Below, piece after piece: positions 1 to 7,593 of a stretch of DNA of 12,323 nucleotides (position 1 is its first letter; every line of letters starts with the position of its first letter). A program made the translations under genes and the position numbers. Source of the DNA: Treponema sp. UBA4328 (lineage in GTDB: Bacteria > Spirochaetota > Spirochaetia > Treponematales > Treponemataceae). The stretch spans positions 1 to 12,323 of the forward strand of contig DGTU01000098.1 of NCBI GenBank assembly GCA_002394465.1, read 5' to 3'. The notes under the pieces were generated by a model. That model was not told the origin of the DNA, made no database searches, and saw only the letters and a list, made by a program, of their open reading frames with translations.

Positions 1-271
1 ACATGTCAGTCCATTCGTAGTTTTCACCTTCAGCAGCAGCCTTGAGGTTTTCTGCCGTAGTTCCTATTTCACCGCCGTTGAGCAGCTTAAACCAGATTTT
101 TGCATGTTCCTTTTCGTTTCTTGCCGTTTCTTCAAAAATATCAGCAATCTGCTCATAGCCTTCTTTGCGGGCCTTGCTTGCAAAATAAGTATACTTGTTG
201 CGGGCCTGTGATTCGCCGGCAAAAGCTGTCTGCAGGTTCTTTTCTGTCTGCGTTCCTTTAATGTTTTCCAT
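1..271 (-). CDS. rbr: Rubrerythrin, N-terminal part (cut by window edge)
   Basis: This is the 5' end of a gene read on the minus strand; the first 90 codons are visible and the rest lies outside. Rubrerythrins are non-haem diiron proteins that reduce hydrogen peroxide in the cytoplasm of anaerobes. The visible part is the ferritin-like four-helix domain. It carries the iron-ligand motifs GESQARNKY (E20) and ETARNEKEHAK (E53, H56), at the same numbering as the well-studied Desulfovibrio protein. The rubredoxin-like C-terminal domain, if present, is not in view. The ATG at 271-269 is preceded by a strong ribosome site (AAAGGGG), which fixes the start. The gene diverges from the LysM gene and has its own promoter at 306-334. 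I looked for a clear PerR box near that promoter and did not find one. Family assignment is very secure. Confidence 0.96.
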   Translation of the reverse strand, partial: MENIKGTQTEKNLQTAFAGESQARNKYTYFASKARKEGYEQIADIFEETARNEKEHAKIWFKLLNGGEIGTTAENLKAAAEGENYEWTDM

Positions 272-305
272 AATTGTACCCCTTTATATAATTTGAAATT
301 AGTTA

Positions 306-334
306 AGTATACTCTAGTTTTTTAACAATAACAA
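306..334 (-). promoter_or_regulatory. Sigma-70-type promoter of rubrerythrin
   Basis: On the minus strand, TTGTTA (-35, 334-329) and TATACT (-10, 311-306) are separated by exactly 17 bases. The start codon lies about 35 bases downstream of the -10. The same -35 hexamer and spacing recur at the methyltransferase promoter in this window. This is inferred from consensus match only. Confidence 0.7.
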
Positions 335-349
335 ATCTTTTTACTATAT

Positions 350-378
350 TTTTCAGGCATTCCGGCCGATAATATAAT
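350..378 (+). promoter_or_regulatory. Sigma-70-type promoter of the LysM/transglycosylase operon
   Basis: A perfect TATAAT (373-378) lies 17 bases after TTTTCA (350-355), a four-of-six match to the -35 consensus. It ends 26 bases before the ATG at 405, leaving room for the ribosome site AAAGGAAA. The -10 sits inside CCGATAATATAA (366-377), which is repeated exactly before the lipoprotein gene at 6597-6608. Confidence 0.62.
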
Positions 379-404
379 GAATCAGAAGATTTAAAGGAAA
401 GCTT

Positions 405-2636
405 ATGAAAAAGATCGGTATTAAACTAGCAGACGGCTCATTCTATCCTATTCTTGATGAAGGTACGCCAAAAAAGCGTATGCTCGACCTCACTACGGTA
501 AAAGACAACCAGACAAAAGTTCAGGTTGACCTGTACCGTTCTGAACTCGGCTCCATGGAAGACGCTGAGTATGTTGATACTCTTGAAGTTACGAACATTC
601 TCCCGCATCCTAACGGAGAACCGGAGCTTCATCTTTCTGTCGGCCTTGACGAAAACAATGAGCTTACCGCAGAAGTAATTGATCCTGAAACCGGAACAAA
701 GAGCGAAGTACAGGTTCAGCTCGTATCAAGAACTCTTGCTGAACGTGATTCTGAGCCGGATTCTGATTCCTTCTCACTTTCCGAGGCAAATCAGGGTACA
801 GGTGAAGAATCTTCTGACTTTTCATTTGATGATTTTGAACTTCCTTCTGATACAGAACAGGTTTCTCAGGGTGATACAGAGGCAACAGCTGAAGAACCGG
901 CTGAAAACACAGAACCTGAAGCTGAAAGCACTCCGGACGTCGAAGTAAAAGAACCGACAGACCTTGATCCGGTAATCCCGGAAGAAATTTCTGAAACAGA
1001 CATTCCGTTCAGTTTTGATTCTGAAGCTGAAGCAGGAGAGAGCATTGATACAGCTGAATTTACGGAACCTGCTTCCGGCGAAGAAGCATCCGTTGACAGC
1101 ATCCTTAATCAGGTAGAAGAAACAGGTGAGAGTTCTTCAGAAGTTCCTGTCGTAGAAGAAAATGTATTCGACATGCCTGAAACTGAAAATTCACTTGCAG
1201 AAGAGCCTGCCGTCGAAGAATCTCTCCCTGAGACTGAAGACATAAGCGTACCGGTAAGCGATGAAACTTCAACAGAAGACTTCTCGTTTGACGACATCCC
1301 GGTTGAAGAATACAAGGCAGAAACAGAAGAACCTCTTCCTGAGGAAACCGTTTCTGAAGAAACTCCTGCAGATGATTCTTCTGCTGAGGAAACCCCTGCA
1401 GAAGAATCATTTGCTGACCCGACATTCTCTGAAGAGCCGGCTGCGGAAGAACCAGTACTCGATGACATTTCAGCTCTGGATATTCCGTCCGAAGAGAGTG
1501 CTGCTGAACAGAGCCTTACTAACGAGCAGATGTTTGACGACCTTTCTGCACAGGATATTCCTGCAGAAGACAGCACTTCAGCAGAAACAGTAACCGAAGA
1601 AACAGCTGACACCTCTTCAACAGATGCGCTTCCTGCAGACCTGCCTGACTTTGAAAACACAGAAACAACAGACACAATTGAAACAGATACAAGCACCCTC
1701 GAAGATCCTTCCCTGAATGAAACTTCTGTTTCTTCAGATGAATTTGCACTTCCAGACTTTGATGATCCGGCCCTGAACGCCTCTTCTGATGAAACACCTT
1801 CAGAAGAAATGCAAGCAGAGGAAGCCCCGGCAGCAGACACTACATCATCTGAAGATTTCTCAGTTGATACCCTCGATCTTCCGGACTTTGACAATATTGA
1901 TTCTTCATCAGGAGATAGCGAAACTTCTTCATTCAATGCTGAAGACTTTACGGTTCCTGATTTTGATGCTCCTGCCTCTTCTTCTGATTCAGAAGTTAAA
2001 ACGGAAGGCCTGTCAGGATACTTTGATGACCCGGCATTCAGCGAACCTGCATTTACGGATGACGGTCTTGATACTGAAAAACAGGCTTCATCAATGGATT
2101 TCACTGACCTCTATGACAACGAAACACTCGCAGGTGAACATGCAACTCCTTATACAGAAGATGAAGAAGAAGGTAAAAAGACAAAACTTTCAGTCATCAT
2201 CTGCATAATCTGTGCAATTATCTGTCTTATTGCAACGGGACTCATCCTCTTTGTAATTCCGTCTAAATATAACCTGCTTACATGCAGGTCTTCGGACGAA
2301 ACTGCTTCAGAACTGACGGCAGGAGATGAAGTACTTCCTCCTCCACCAGCATTCGAAGAAAAAGAAGAGCCTGTAGTTACGGCACCTCAGGCAGAAGAAG
2401 ACAAGATTGTCATTGCCCCGGAACCAGAAGTTGTAGTTCCTGTTCCGACACCTCAGCCTTCAGAAGAAAAGGCAGATATCCGCTATAAGATCAAGTGGGG
2501 CGATACGCTCTGGGATATTTCTGATACATACTACAAGACACCGTGGAAGTACAGAAATATTGCAAATTACAACAAAATTAAGAATCCTGACGTAATCATC
2601 TCAGGAACTTACATCAATATTCCGGCTGAAAATTAA
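405..2636 (+). CDS. Membrane-spanning LysM protein with N-terminal DnaK substrate-binding-like domain
   Basis: A 743-aa very acidic protein with four parts. Residues 4-108 resemble the beta-sandwich peptide-binding domain of Hsp70/DnaK: TxxDNQTxVxV at 31-41, then L60 x4 I65 xPxPxGxP, a LDENNxLTAEV stretch at 81-91, and DxxTGxxxEV. No ATPase domain precedes it; upstream DNA is promoter and the divergent rubrerythrin. Residues about 110-590 are Glu/Asp/Ser/Thr/Pro-rich, with DFSFDD at 138 and 292 and [LV]PDF at 413, 449, 492 and 517. One hydrophobic segment spans about 595-618. KKTK just before it predicts N-terminus in the cytoplasm and C-terminus in the periplasm. A Pro/Glu-rich spacer leads to a LysM domain (694-740), known to bind peptidoglycan glycans. 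The start has AAAGGAAA upstream. The stop overlaps the next ATG by one base. LysM and topology are secure; the DnaK likeness rests on my reading of sequence pattern; the physiological role is unknown. Confidence 0.9.
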   Translation: MKKIGIKLADGSFYPILDEGTPKKRMLDLTTVKDNQTKVQVDLYRSELGSMEDAEYVDTLEVTNILPHPNGEPELHLSVGLDENNELTAEVIDPETGTKSEVQVQLVSRTLAERDSEPDSDSFSLSEANQGTGEESSDFSFDDFELPSDTEQVSQGDTEATAEEPAENTEPEAESTPDVEVKEPTDLDPVIPEEISETDIPFSFDSEAEAGESIDTAEFTEPASGEEASVDSILNQVEETGESSSEVPVVEENVFDMPETENSLAEEPAVEESLPETEDISVPVSDETSTEDFSFDDIPVEEYKAETEEPLPEETVSEETPADDSSAEETPAEESFADPTFSEEPAAEEPVLDDISALDIPSEESAAEQSLTNEQMFDDLSAQDIPAEDSTSAETVTEETADTSSTDALPADLPDFENTETTDTIETDTSTLEDPSLNETSVSSDEFALPDFDDPALNASSDETPSEEMQAEEAPAADTTSSEDFSVDTLDLPDFDNIDSSSGDSETSSFNAEDFTVPDFDAPASSSDSEVKTEGLSGYFDDPAFSEPAFTDDGLDTEKQASSMDFTDLYDNETLAGEHATPYTEDEEEGKKTKLSVIICIICAIICLIATGLILFVIPSKYNLLTCRSSDETASELTAGDEVLPPPPAFEEKEEPVVTAPQAEEDKIVIAPEPEVVVPVPTPQPSEEKADIRYKIKWGDTLWDISDTYYKTPWKYRNIANYNKIKNPDVIISGTYINIPAEN

Positions 2637-4933
2637 TGCCGGCATTCACACAAAAAAGCAGCCACCGGGCATTTCTGGTGGCTGTATTTACTTTACTCAC
2701 ACTTTCCTCATGCTCACAGTCAGAAGCTTCTTCGCTCAGACGGGATTTTGGTGACGACTCCTATTACTATATGGCATTGAATTCCCTCGATGAAGGGGAT
2801 GAAAAAAATGCCGTCCGTCAGTTTACGATTGCACGCGACAAGGGAACATACTATGTTGCAAAGCGAAGCGCCGAAGCCCTGACTCAGATCGGAACCCTTG
2901 AAGAAAAAATCAGTTCCTGTATCTGGCTCGCAGAAAATTACGCAGAGACAGACTCACTTTACATTGCCTGTTCACAGCTTGAAGAACTGAAGGCCTGGTC
3001 TGAAATCGTCAGGATAACGATGCACCGCGGAATTGAAGATACTCCGGATTCAATAATAAAAATCAGGCTGACTGCCCTCTACGAACTTCAGGATGCAGGC
3101 TTTGAACAGGAAGTTTTTGACTGGATAACCCGCAAGCCTTCTTCATACGAAATGTATCAGGTTTTTCAGGATTACCAGATTCTCAAGGAAAAACAGTATT
3201 TCAAGTCGCTTGCCGACCAGCAGGAAACGGAAGAGCGCCTCAAAAAAAGACATGCTGCAGAAAAAAAATACATTCCCCTTTCTGCAAAAAAAGCAGAAGA
3301 AGCAGATTCTGTAGCATCCTCAGAAGCAGAACCGGAACTTGAATCCGTAACAATTCCTCCGATGGAACTGAGCCCGCGTCATAAAATCATGAATTTCAGG
3401 ATGACGGTCTTACTCAAGGATTATCAGGTTGCACTCAAAGACAGCGATGAAGTTTTAAAAGTAATCAAAAAAAATAACTTTGACATTCCGCTGATTTATT
3501 CTGACCTCGGAAAGGCACACTTATACGGAACTGAAAGTTTTCAGGACAGTGCAAAGAAATTTGATTCATATGCCGGAAGGCTCAGCGGAGAAGCAAAATT
3601 TTATGCATACTTTTATGCAGCCCGCCTCTATTCCAAGGCAGGACGCTATCAGGATAAAACAATTTCAAGATTCCGTTCAGCCATCGAAAATGCAACAGAC
3701 GGCGACAAATACGACAATGCACTTTATTACCTGCTTGAAACACAAATGAGAATTTCAACAGACGACATAATTGCTTCATTAAAGAAATACGGTTCAGAAA
3801 TCCACAACCCCTCTTATTTCGATGATTTCTTTGAACCGCTTTCCATCAATCTCCTGAGAAATCGGAGGTGGCAGAGTTTCTACGATGTCTGGCAGATAAT
3901 TGACGGCTATGCAAGTGAAGAAATTTCATGCAAATACGCCTATATTGCCGGCCGCCTCATAGAAGAAGGCCTCGCCAAAGGAAAGGAAGGTCTTGAAACA
4001 CGCCAGGCCGTTGATGCCTTCAGCAGGGTTTTATACGGAAACGCCTCAACCTATTATAAAGTCTGTGCAATTGAACGCCTTAACATAAAGGACAATGAAA
4101 CCGTCAGGAATATAATCTGCTACAACGGCGCGGAATCAAATCAGGTTTTTGACAAAAACGCAGAAATTCTTATGCGCGGATACTGCAGGTTCAACTTTCC
4201 GCAGAAAGTCTATCAGGAATGGCAGGTTTTCAGAAAACGGATTTCAACGCAGTGTTCACTTGAATGTGCACAGTTTCTGCAGAAATGCGGTGAATTCAAC
4301 GGTGACTACAATGTTCAGAGCCTGAGGATTGCAGCAAGAACAAAAGACAACGCAAAGGGAAAAATCCCTGAAGACCTGATTGAGCTTTCGTATCCGCGCT
4401 ATTTCAGCAAATACGTTTCTTCTGCCTCAAAAAAATACGGAATTTCTGAATCCATAATATATGCATTAATCCGTTCTGAAAGTTTCTTTGATGCAAAAAT
4501 TTCAAGCATAAAGGGAGCAAACGGTCTCACGCAGCTCATGAAGCCAACTGCCGACGAAGAAGCAAAAAAACTCGGCCTTGAAGAATATGATGTAAATGAC
4601 CCTCAGACGAACATTAATCTCGGAGTTCACTATCTTTCTTCGCTCATTTCAAGGTCTGAAGGCAACTCAACTCTTCTGGCTCTTTTTGCATACAATGCAG
4701 GTTTATCAAAAGTAAGAAGCTGGGTTTCAATGGCAAGGGATGACTGGATTACTACGGGTAAGCACAGTTCCCAGATTACGGGAATCAGCATGGATCTTTT
4801 CCTTGAAACGATTCCTTTTAAAGAAACCTCTGAATACGGCCGCAAGCTTACGGGTGCCGCTGCACTTTACAACTGGATTTACAAAAATGAAAGCATAGCT
4901 GACACCGTACGGTCAATTCTGCTCACTGACTGA
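2636..4933 (+). CDS. Lipoprotein lytic transglycosylase, Slt type
   Basis: A 765-aa exported enzyme expected to cleave the MurNAc-GlcNAc bond of peptidoglycan with formation of 1,6-anhydro-MurNAc. Residues 1-26 form a lipoprotein signal peptide with a lipobox ending LSSC (C26), so it is probably anchored by lipid and acts in the periplasm. Residues about 35-570 are mainly helical repeat sequence, like the superhelical part of Slt70, interrupted near 195-245 by a charged low-complexity insert. The C-terminal SLT domain starts near 590. It holds the catalytic glutamate E615 in RSESFFD, the GANGLTQLM motif (627-635) and AYNAG (685-689), all hallmarks of family 1 transglycosylases. It begins within the stop codon of the LysM gene (TAATG) and has no strong ribosome site of its own, so translational coupling is likely. 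Family is secure; exact substrate preference is not known. Confidence 0.93.
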   Translation: MPAFTQKSSHRAFLVAVFTLLTLSSCSQSEASSLRRDFGDDSYYYMALNSLDEGDEKNAVRQFTIARDKGTYYVAKRSAEALTQIGTLEEKISSCIWLAENYAETDSLYIACSQLEELKAWSEIVRITMHRGIEDTPDSIIKIRLTALYELQDAGFEQEVFDWITRKPSSYEMYQVFQDYQILKEKQYFKSLADQQETEERLKKRHAAEKKYIPLSAKKAEEADSVASSEAEPELESVTIPPMELSPRHKIMNFRMTVLLKDYQVALKDSDEVLKVIKKNNFDIPLIYSDLGKAHLYGTESFQDSAKKFDSYAGRLSGEAKFYAYFYAARLYSKAGRYQDKTISRFRSAIENATDGDKYDNALYYLLETQMRISTDDIIASLKKYGSEIHNPSYFDDFFEPLSINLLRNRRWQSFYDVWQIIDGYASEEISCKYAYIAGRLIEEGLAKGKEGLETRQAVDAFSRVLYGNASTYYKVCAIERLNIKDNETVRNIICYNGAESNQVFDKNAEILMRGYCRFNFPQKVYQEWQVFRKRISTQCSLECAQFLQKCGEFNGDYNVQSLRIAARTKDNAKGKIPEDLIELSYPRYFSKYVSSASKKYGISESIIYALIRSESFFDAKISSIKGANGLTQLMKPTADEEAKKLGLEEYDVNDPQTNINLGVHYLSSLISRSEGNSTLLALFAYNAGLSKVRSWVSMARDDWITTGKHSSQITGISMDLFLETIPFKETSEYGRKLTGAAALYNWIYKNESIADTVRSILLTD

Positions 4934-4944
4934 ACGCTCAGACC

Positions 4945-4976
4945 TACACAACATTAAAAAATTATTTTAATATAAA
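4945..4976 (+). promoter_or_regulatory. Possible promoter of the proline symporter gene
   Basis: The 71-base gap before the symporter gene is AT-rich. TATAAA (4971-4976) or the overlapping TAATAT (4968-4973) could be a -10. TACACA at 4945-4950 lies 17 bases before TAATAT. The -35 matches are modest, so the exact elements are uncertain. An imperfect AT-only palindrome (TTAAAA/TTTTAA) lies between and could equally be chance. Confidence 0.3.
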
Positions 4977-5004
4977 CCATATTTTTATATCAGGAGTACA
5001 AAAA

Positions 5005-6570
5005 ATGGATTGGCAGATTATTGCTAAAATTCTGGCATTTGTAGTGTACCTCGCACTCATGGTCTTTGTCGGACTTCGTGCAGTCGGTGCAAACAAAAGC
5101 TCATCAGACTTCTTCCTCGGCGGAAGAAAAGTTGGTCCATGGGTAACGGCATTAAGCGCAGAAGCTTCAGATTCTTCTGCATGGCTTCTCATGGGACTGC
5201 CCGGACTCTGCTACCTCGGCGGATTCAAGGAAACCTTCTGGACAGCACTCGGACTCATTGCCGGAACTTACCTTGCATGGCTCATAATTGCCAAACCTCT
5301 CCGCAAGTGCTCAATTGCATTCGGTGATTCAATTACAATTCCTGAGTTCTTTGCAAACAGGTTCAAGGATACGACACACGTTCTCTCTGTCGTTTCAGTA
5401 ATTTTCATTGTTCTGTTCTTTACGATTTATACTGCATCAGGCTTTGTTGCCTGTGCCAAACTTTTCAATTCAGTATTCGGCCTTGACTGGAACATCGGTC
5501 TTCTTATCGGCTTTGTAATCATCCTCTCATATACAATCATGGGCGGCTACAGGGCTGTATGTACAACGGACTTTATTCAGGGCGCATTGATTTTCGTCGC
5601 ATTCGTTGCAACTTCAATCATCATGATTTCCATCTTCGGCGGCGTTTCAGGCGTTGTAGATAACGTAAACAGTTTTGCTGCACGCGCTTCAAACGGAGAT
5701 TTCGGCGCACTGCTTAAGGAAAAATTCCTTGCAAACAAAGATTTCGGAATCATGTCAGCTGTTTCTGCCTTTGCATGGTGTCTCGGTTACTTCGGAATGC
5801 CTCACATCATCGTACGCTTTATGGGAATCCGCTCAAATGCAGAAATCAAAAAAGCACGCAGAATCGGTGTAACATGGATGATCGTTGCATACATCGGAGC
5901 TTTCATCATAGGAACTGTCGGAACTGCATATCTCTTCAAAAACGGACTTATTCTTGGACCGGGTGCAGAAGCAGTTGCTGAAGGCATCACGAATGCCGGA
6001 GATGCAGAAACCGTATTCAGCCTTACAATGAACCAGATGTATCCTGCATTTATCGCCGGTATCTTCCTTTGTGCAATCCTCGCCGCTGCAATGTCTACTG
6101 CAGACAGCCAGCTCCTTTCTGCTTCATCAGCAATCGGACAGGACATTTACAAGGGAATCATCAACAAGAATGCAAGCGATAAGTCTGTCCTCAACGTAAG
6201 CCGCGTTTCTGTTTTTGCAATTGCAGTCGTTGGACTTCTTCTTTCACTCGATCCTGAAAGTTCAATCTTCTCGCTTGTTTCATTCGCATGGTCAGGATTC
6301 GGCGGAACATTCGGTCCCCTCATCATCCTCGCCCTCTTCTGGCGCAAGGCAACTGCAAAAGGTGCAATTGCCGGCCTCATCTGCGGAGGAATCATGGACG
6401 TTGTATGGCATTACCTTCCGGCAGACAAATGCGCAATTTTCGGTCTCTACGAAATCCTTCCTGCATTCGTAACCACACTGCTCGTAACCGTAATCGTTTC
6501 CCTGTTTGACAAAAACAAAAACCCTGAAATGATTGCGCAGTATGACGCATACAAAAATATGAAGGACTAA
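5005..6570 (+). CDS. putP: Sodium/proline symporter
   Basis: A 521-aa inner-membrane protein of the sodium:solute symporter family with about a dozen or more hydrophobic segments, close in length to E. coli PutP (about 500 aa). It imports proline with sodium. Residues known to matter in PutP are visible: ASDSSAW at 54-60 (D56 and W60 correspond to D55 and W59), Y142 in IYTASG, W258 and Y262 in WCLGYFG (W244, Y248), and the sodium-site motif AAAMSTADSQLL with A361, S364 and T365 (A337, S340, T341). Conservation of the proline-site aromatics supports proline rather than another solute, although substrate remains inferred. The ATG follows CAGGAG with suitable spacing. It stands alone: 71 bases from the transglycosylase and 72 bases from the lipoprotein gene, with no obvious terminator on either side, so read-through between units is possible. 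Confidence 0.92.
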   Translation: MDWQIIAKILAFVVYLALMVFVGLRAVGANKSSSDFFLGGRKVGPWVTALSAEASDSSAWLLMGLPGLCYLGGFKETFWTALGLIAGTYLAWLIIAKPLRKCSIAFGDSITIPEFFANRFKDTTHVLSVVSVIFIVLFFTIYTASGFVACAKLFNSVFGLDWNIGLLIGFVIILSYTIMGGYRAVCTTDFIQGALIFVAFVATSIIMISIFGGVSGVVDNVNSFAARASNGDFGALLKEKFLANKDFGIMSAVSAFAWCLGYFGMPHIIVRFMGIRSNAEIKKARRIGVTWMIVAYIGAFIIGTVGTAYLFKNGLILGPGAEAVAEGITNAGDAETVFSLTMNQMYPAFIAGIFLCAILAAAMSTADSQLLSASSAIGQDIYKGIINKNASDKSVLNVSRVSVFAIAVVGLLLSLDPESSIFSLVSFAWSGFGGTFGPLIILALFWRKATAKGAIAGLICGGIMDVVWHYLPADKCAIFGLYEILPAFVTTLLVTVIVSLFDKNKNPEMIAQYDAYKNMKD

Positions 6571-6603
6571 GCTCCTCAAGAATTCAAAGTTTTCCTCCGA
6601 TAA

Positions 6604-6609
6604 TATAAA
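6604..6609 (+). promoter_or_regulatory. Candidate -10 element of the lipoprotein gene
   Basis: TATAAA within CCGATAATATAA (6597-6608), a 12-base sequence also found at the LysM promoter. No good -35 is present at 17 bases upstream (AATTCA), so the promoter may be weak or need an activator. Predicted transcription start is near 6616, inside the small inverted repeat. Confidence 0.4.
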
Positions 6610-6611
6610 GA

Positions 6612-6625
6612 CAGGTTTTAACCTG
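6612..6625 (+). repeat. Small perfect inverted repeat near the predicted transcription start
   Basis: CAGGTT, two bases TT, then AACCTG. Six-base arms lie directly after the -10 of the lipoprotein gene and before its ribosome site. It could be an operator half-site pair, a short 5' hairpin, or chance. Confidence 0.35.
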
Positions 6626-6642
6626 ATTTACTGGAGGAAACT

Positions 6643-7593
6643 TTGAAAAAACTTTTCTTTTTAATTTCCACACTTATAATTTTTATATTACTTGCTGAAA
6701 TTACATCCTGCTTTAATCCGGAAGACGACGAAAAGGCGGAAGATACTATTTCCATCAAAACAGACACCTCAATCGGTACAATATCACTTTCAGTCGTAAA
6801 GACCGGCGTAAAATATGTAAACGTAATCCGCTATTCATGCACAAGTGAAGATTTTGATACGACCGTAAATGTCATGAACATTGCACAGATTGTTCCAAGC
6901 GGTAATTACGGAAAATCACCGTTTCAGTTCACGGATAAATATACTGTCAGCGGGAAATATTACAAATATGCCTTCAGATATTTCGACGGAACAAAGTATT
7001 CCTGGAGTGAAAAGACAAAAGCCACTGAAGGTGCCGGAAGCGGTGAAGACAATGAAATTACAGTAACGACAAATCCTGTTCCGGCAACATATACCGGAGA
7101 CGAACAGGCAAAAACCTATCAGCTTACTATTCCGCCGGACATTACCCTTCCAGCCGGATTTGAGGAACTTTACATTGCACTGAACAATGGATCTTTAACA
7201 AAGCCTGTCCTTCTTCAGGGCAGCGTAACTGCAGCAATCACAAGCGACATTAACAAGGGACTTGATGTTTCCGTTCTGCCTGAATCATTTGTCGGCAAAA
7301 AACTGACTGCCGAAGGACTTGTTGCAATAAACAAATCAACGGTCAACTCTTCGACAACAGATGACGCTTTCACAATTTATGAATTCACCCAGCTTGCAAA
7401 AACAAATGTAACTACGACTTATACGAATGAAGACGGCACTGACGGAAGCAGTGACTATGACAACGGCTCACAGGATTACATCTATATCCCTGTTCCGGAG
7501 TCTGATGACAACCCGTTTGACCTGACAACGCCAAGAAGCGCATCCGTTCAGTCTTCGGGAAATTCAGAAGACCTTATCGACCTTTCGCTCTAG
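6643..7593 (+). CDS. Spirochaete lipoprotein of unknown function
   Basis: A 316-aa predicted surface or periplasmic lipoprotein. The signal peptide has KK at the N-terminus, a hydrophobic stretch, and a lipobox-like ITSC ending at C23, within the loose consensus of spirochaetes. Translation starts at TTG, chosen because GGAGGAAA lies just before it and the signal peptide begins there; no ATG gives an intact signal. After a short acidic linker (24-36), residues about 40-130 alternate hydrophobic and polar residues. Aromatic-rich strands such as KYYKYAFRYFDG and YSWSEK suggest a fibronectin-III-like beta-sandwich. The remainder (about 140-316) is Thr/Ser/Asp-rich with no motif I know. The C-terminus is acidic and low in complexity. 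Its stop codon overlaps that of the convergent tetR gene. I cannot assign a function; the lipoprotein nature is well supported, the domain fold is a guess. Confidence 0.8.
   Translation: MKKLFFLISTLIIFILLAEITSCFNPEDDEKAEDTISIKTDTSIGTISLSVVKTGVKYVNVIRYSCTSEDFDTTVNVMNIAQIVPSGNYGKSPFQFTDKYTVSGKYYKYAFRYFDGTKYSWSEKTKATEGAGSGEDNEITVTTNPVPATYTGDEQAKTYQLTIPPDITLPAGFEELYIALNNGSLTKPVLLQGSVTAAITSDINKGLDVSVLPESFVGKKLTAEGLVAINKSTVNSSTTDDAFTIYEFTQLAKTNVTTTYTNEDGTDGSSDYDNGSQDYIYIPVPESDDNPFDLTTPRSASVQSSGNSEDLIDLSL

Larger units (their letters stand above)
6585..6645 (+). repeat. Long inverted repeat able to mask the lipoprotein RBS and start codon
   Basis: CAAAGTTTTCCTCC at 6585-6598 is complementary to GGAGGAAACTTTG at 6633-6645 over 13 pairs with one bulged T. 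The right arm is exactly the Shine-Dalgarno sequence plus the TTG start codon of the lipoprotein gene. The 34-base loop holds the -10 element and a smaller hairpin (6612-6625). RNA started at the gene's own promoter would lack the left arm, while RNA reading through from putP would contain both arms. The complementarity is seen directly; the regulatory role is inferred. Confidence 0.6.

Noticed and set aside
272..404. A lost ATPase half of a dnaK gene upstream of the LysM protein
   Set aside because: The 133 bases hold two back-to-back promoters and then rubrerythrin on the other strand, with no remnant of an Hsp70 ATPase domain.
1109..2104. A 331-codon open frame on the minus strand
   Set aside because: It lies wholly within the acidic repeat part of the LysM gene. 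Its Ser/Glu/Val-rich translation is the mirror of GAA, TCT and GCA codons, and no ribosome site or domain is seen.
4921..4950. A terminator hairpin after the transglycosylase gene
   Set aside because: Only four-base stems can be drawn and no T-run follows.
5802..6395. Open frames on the minus strand inside putP
   Set aside because: They are shadows of a well-conserved transporter gene, with no start signals or recognisable product.
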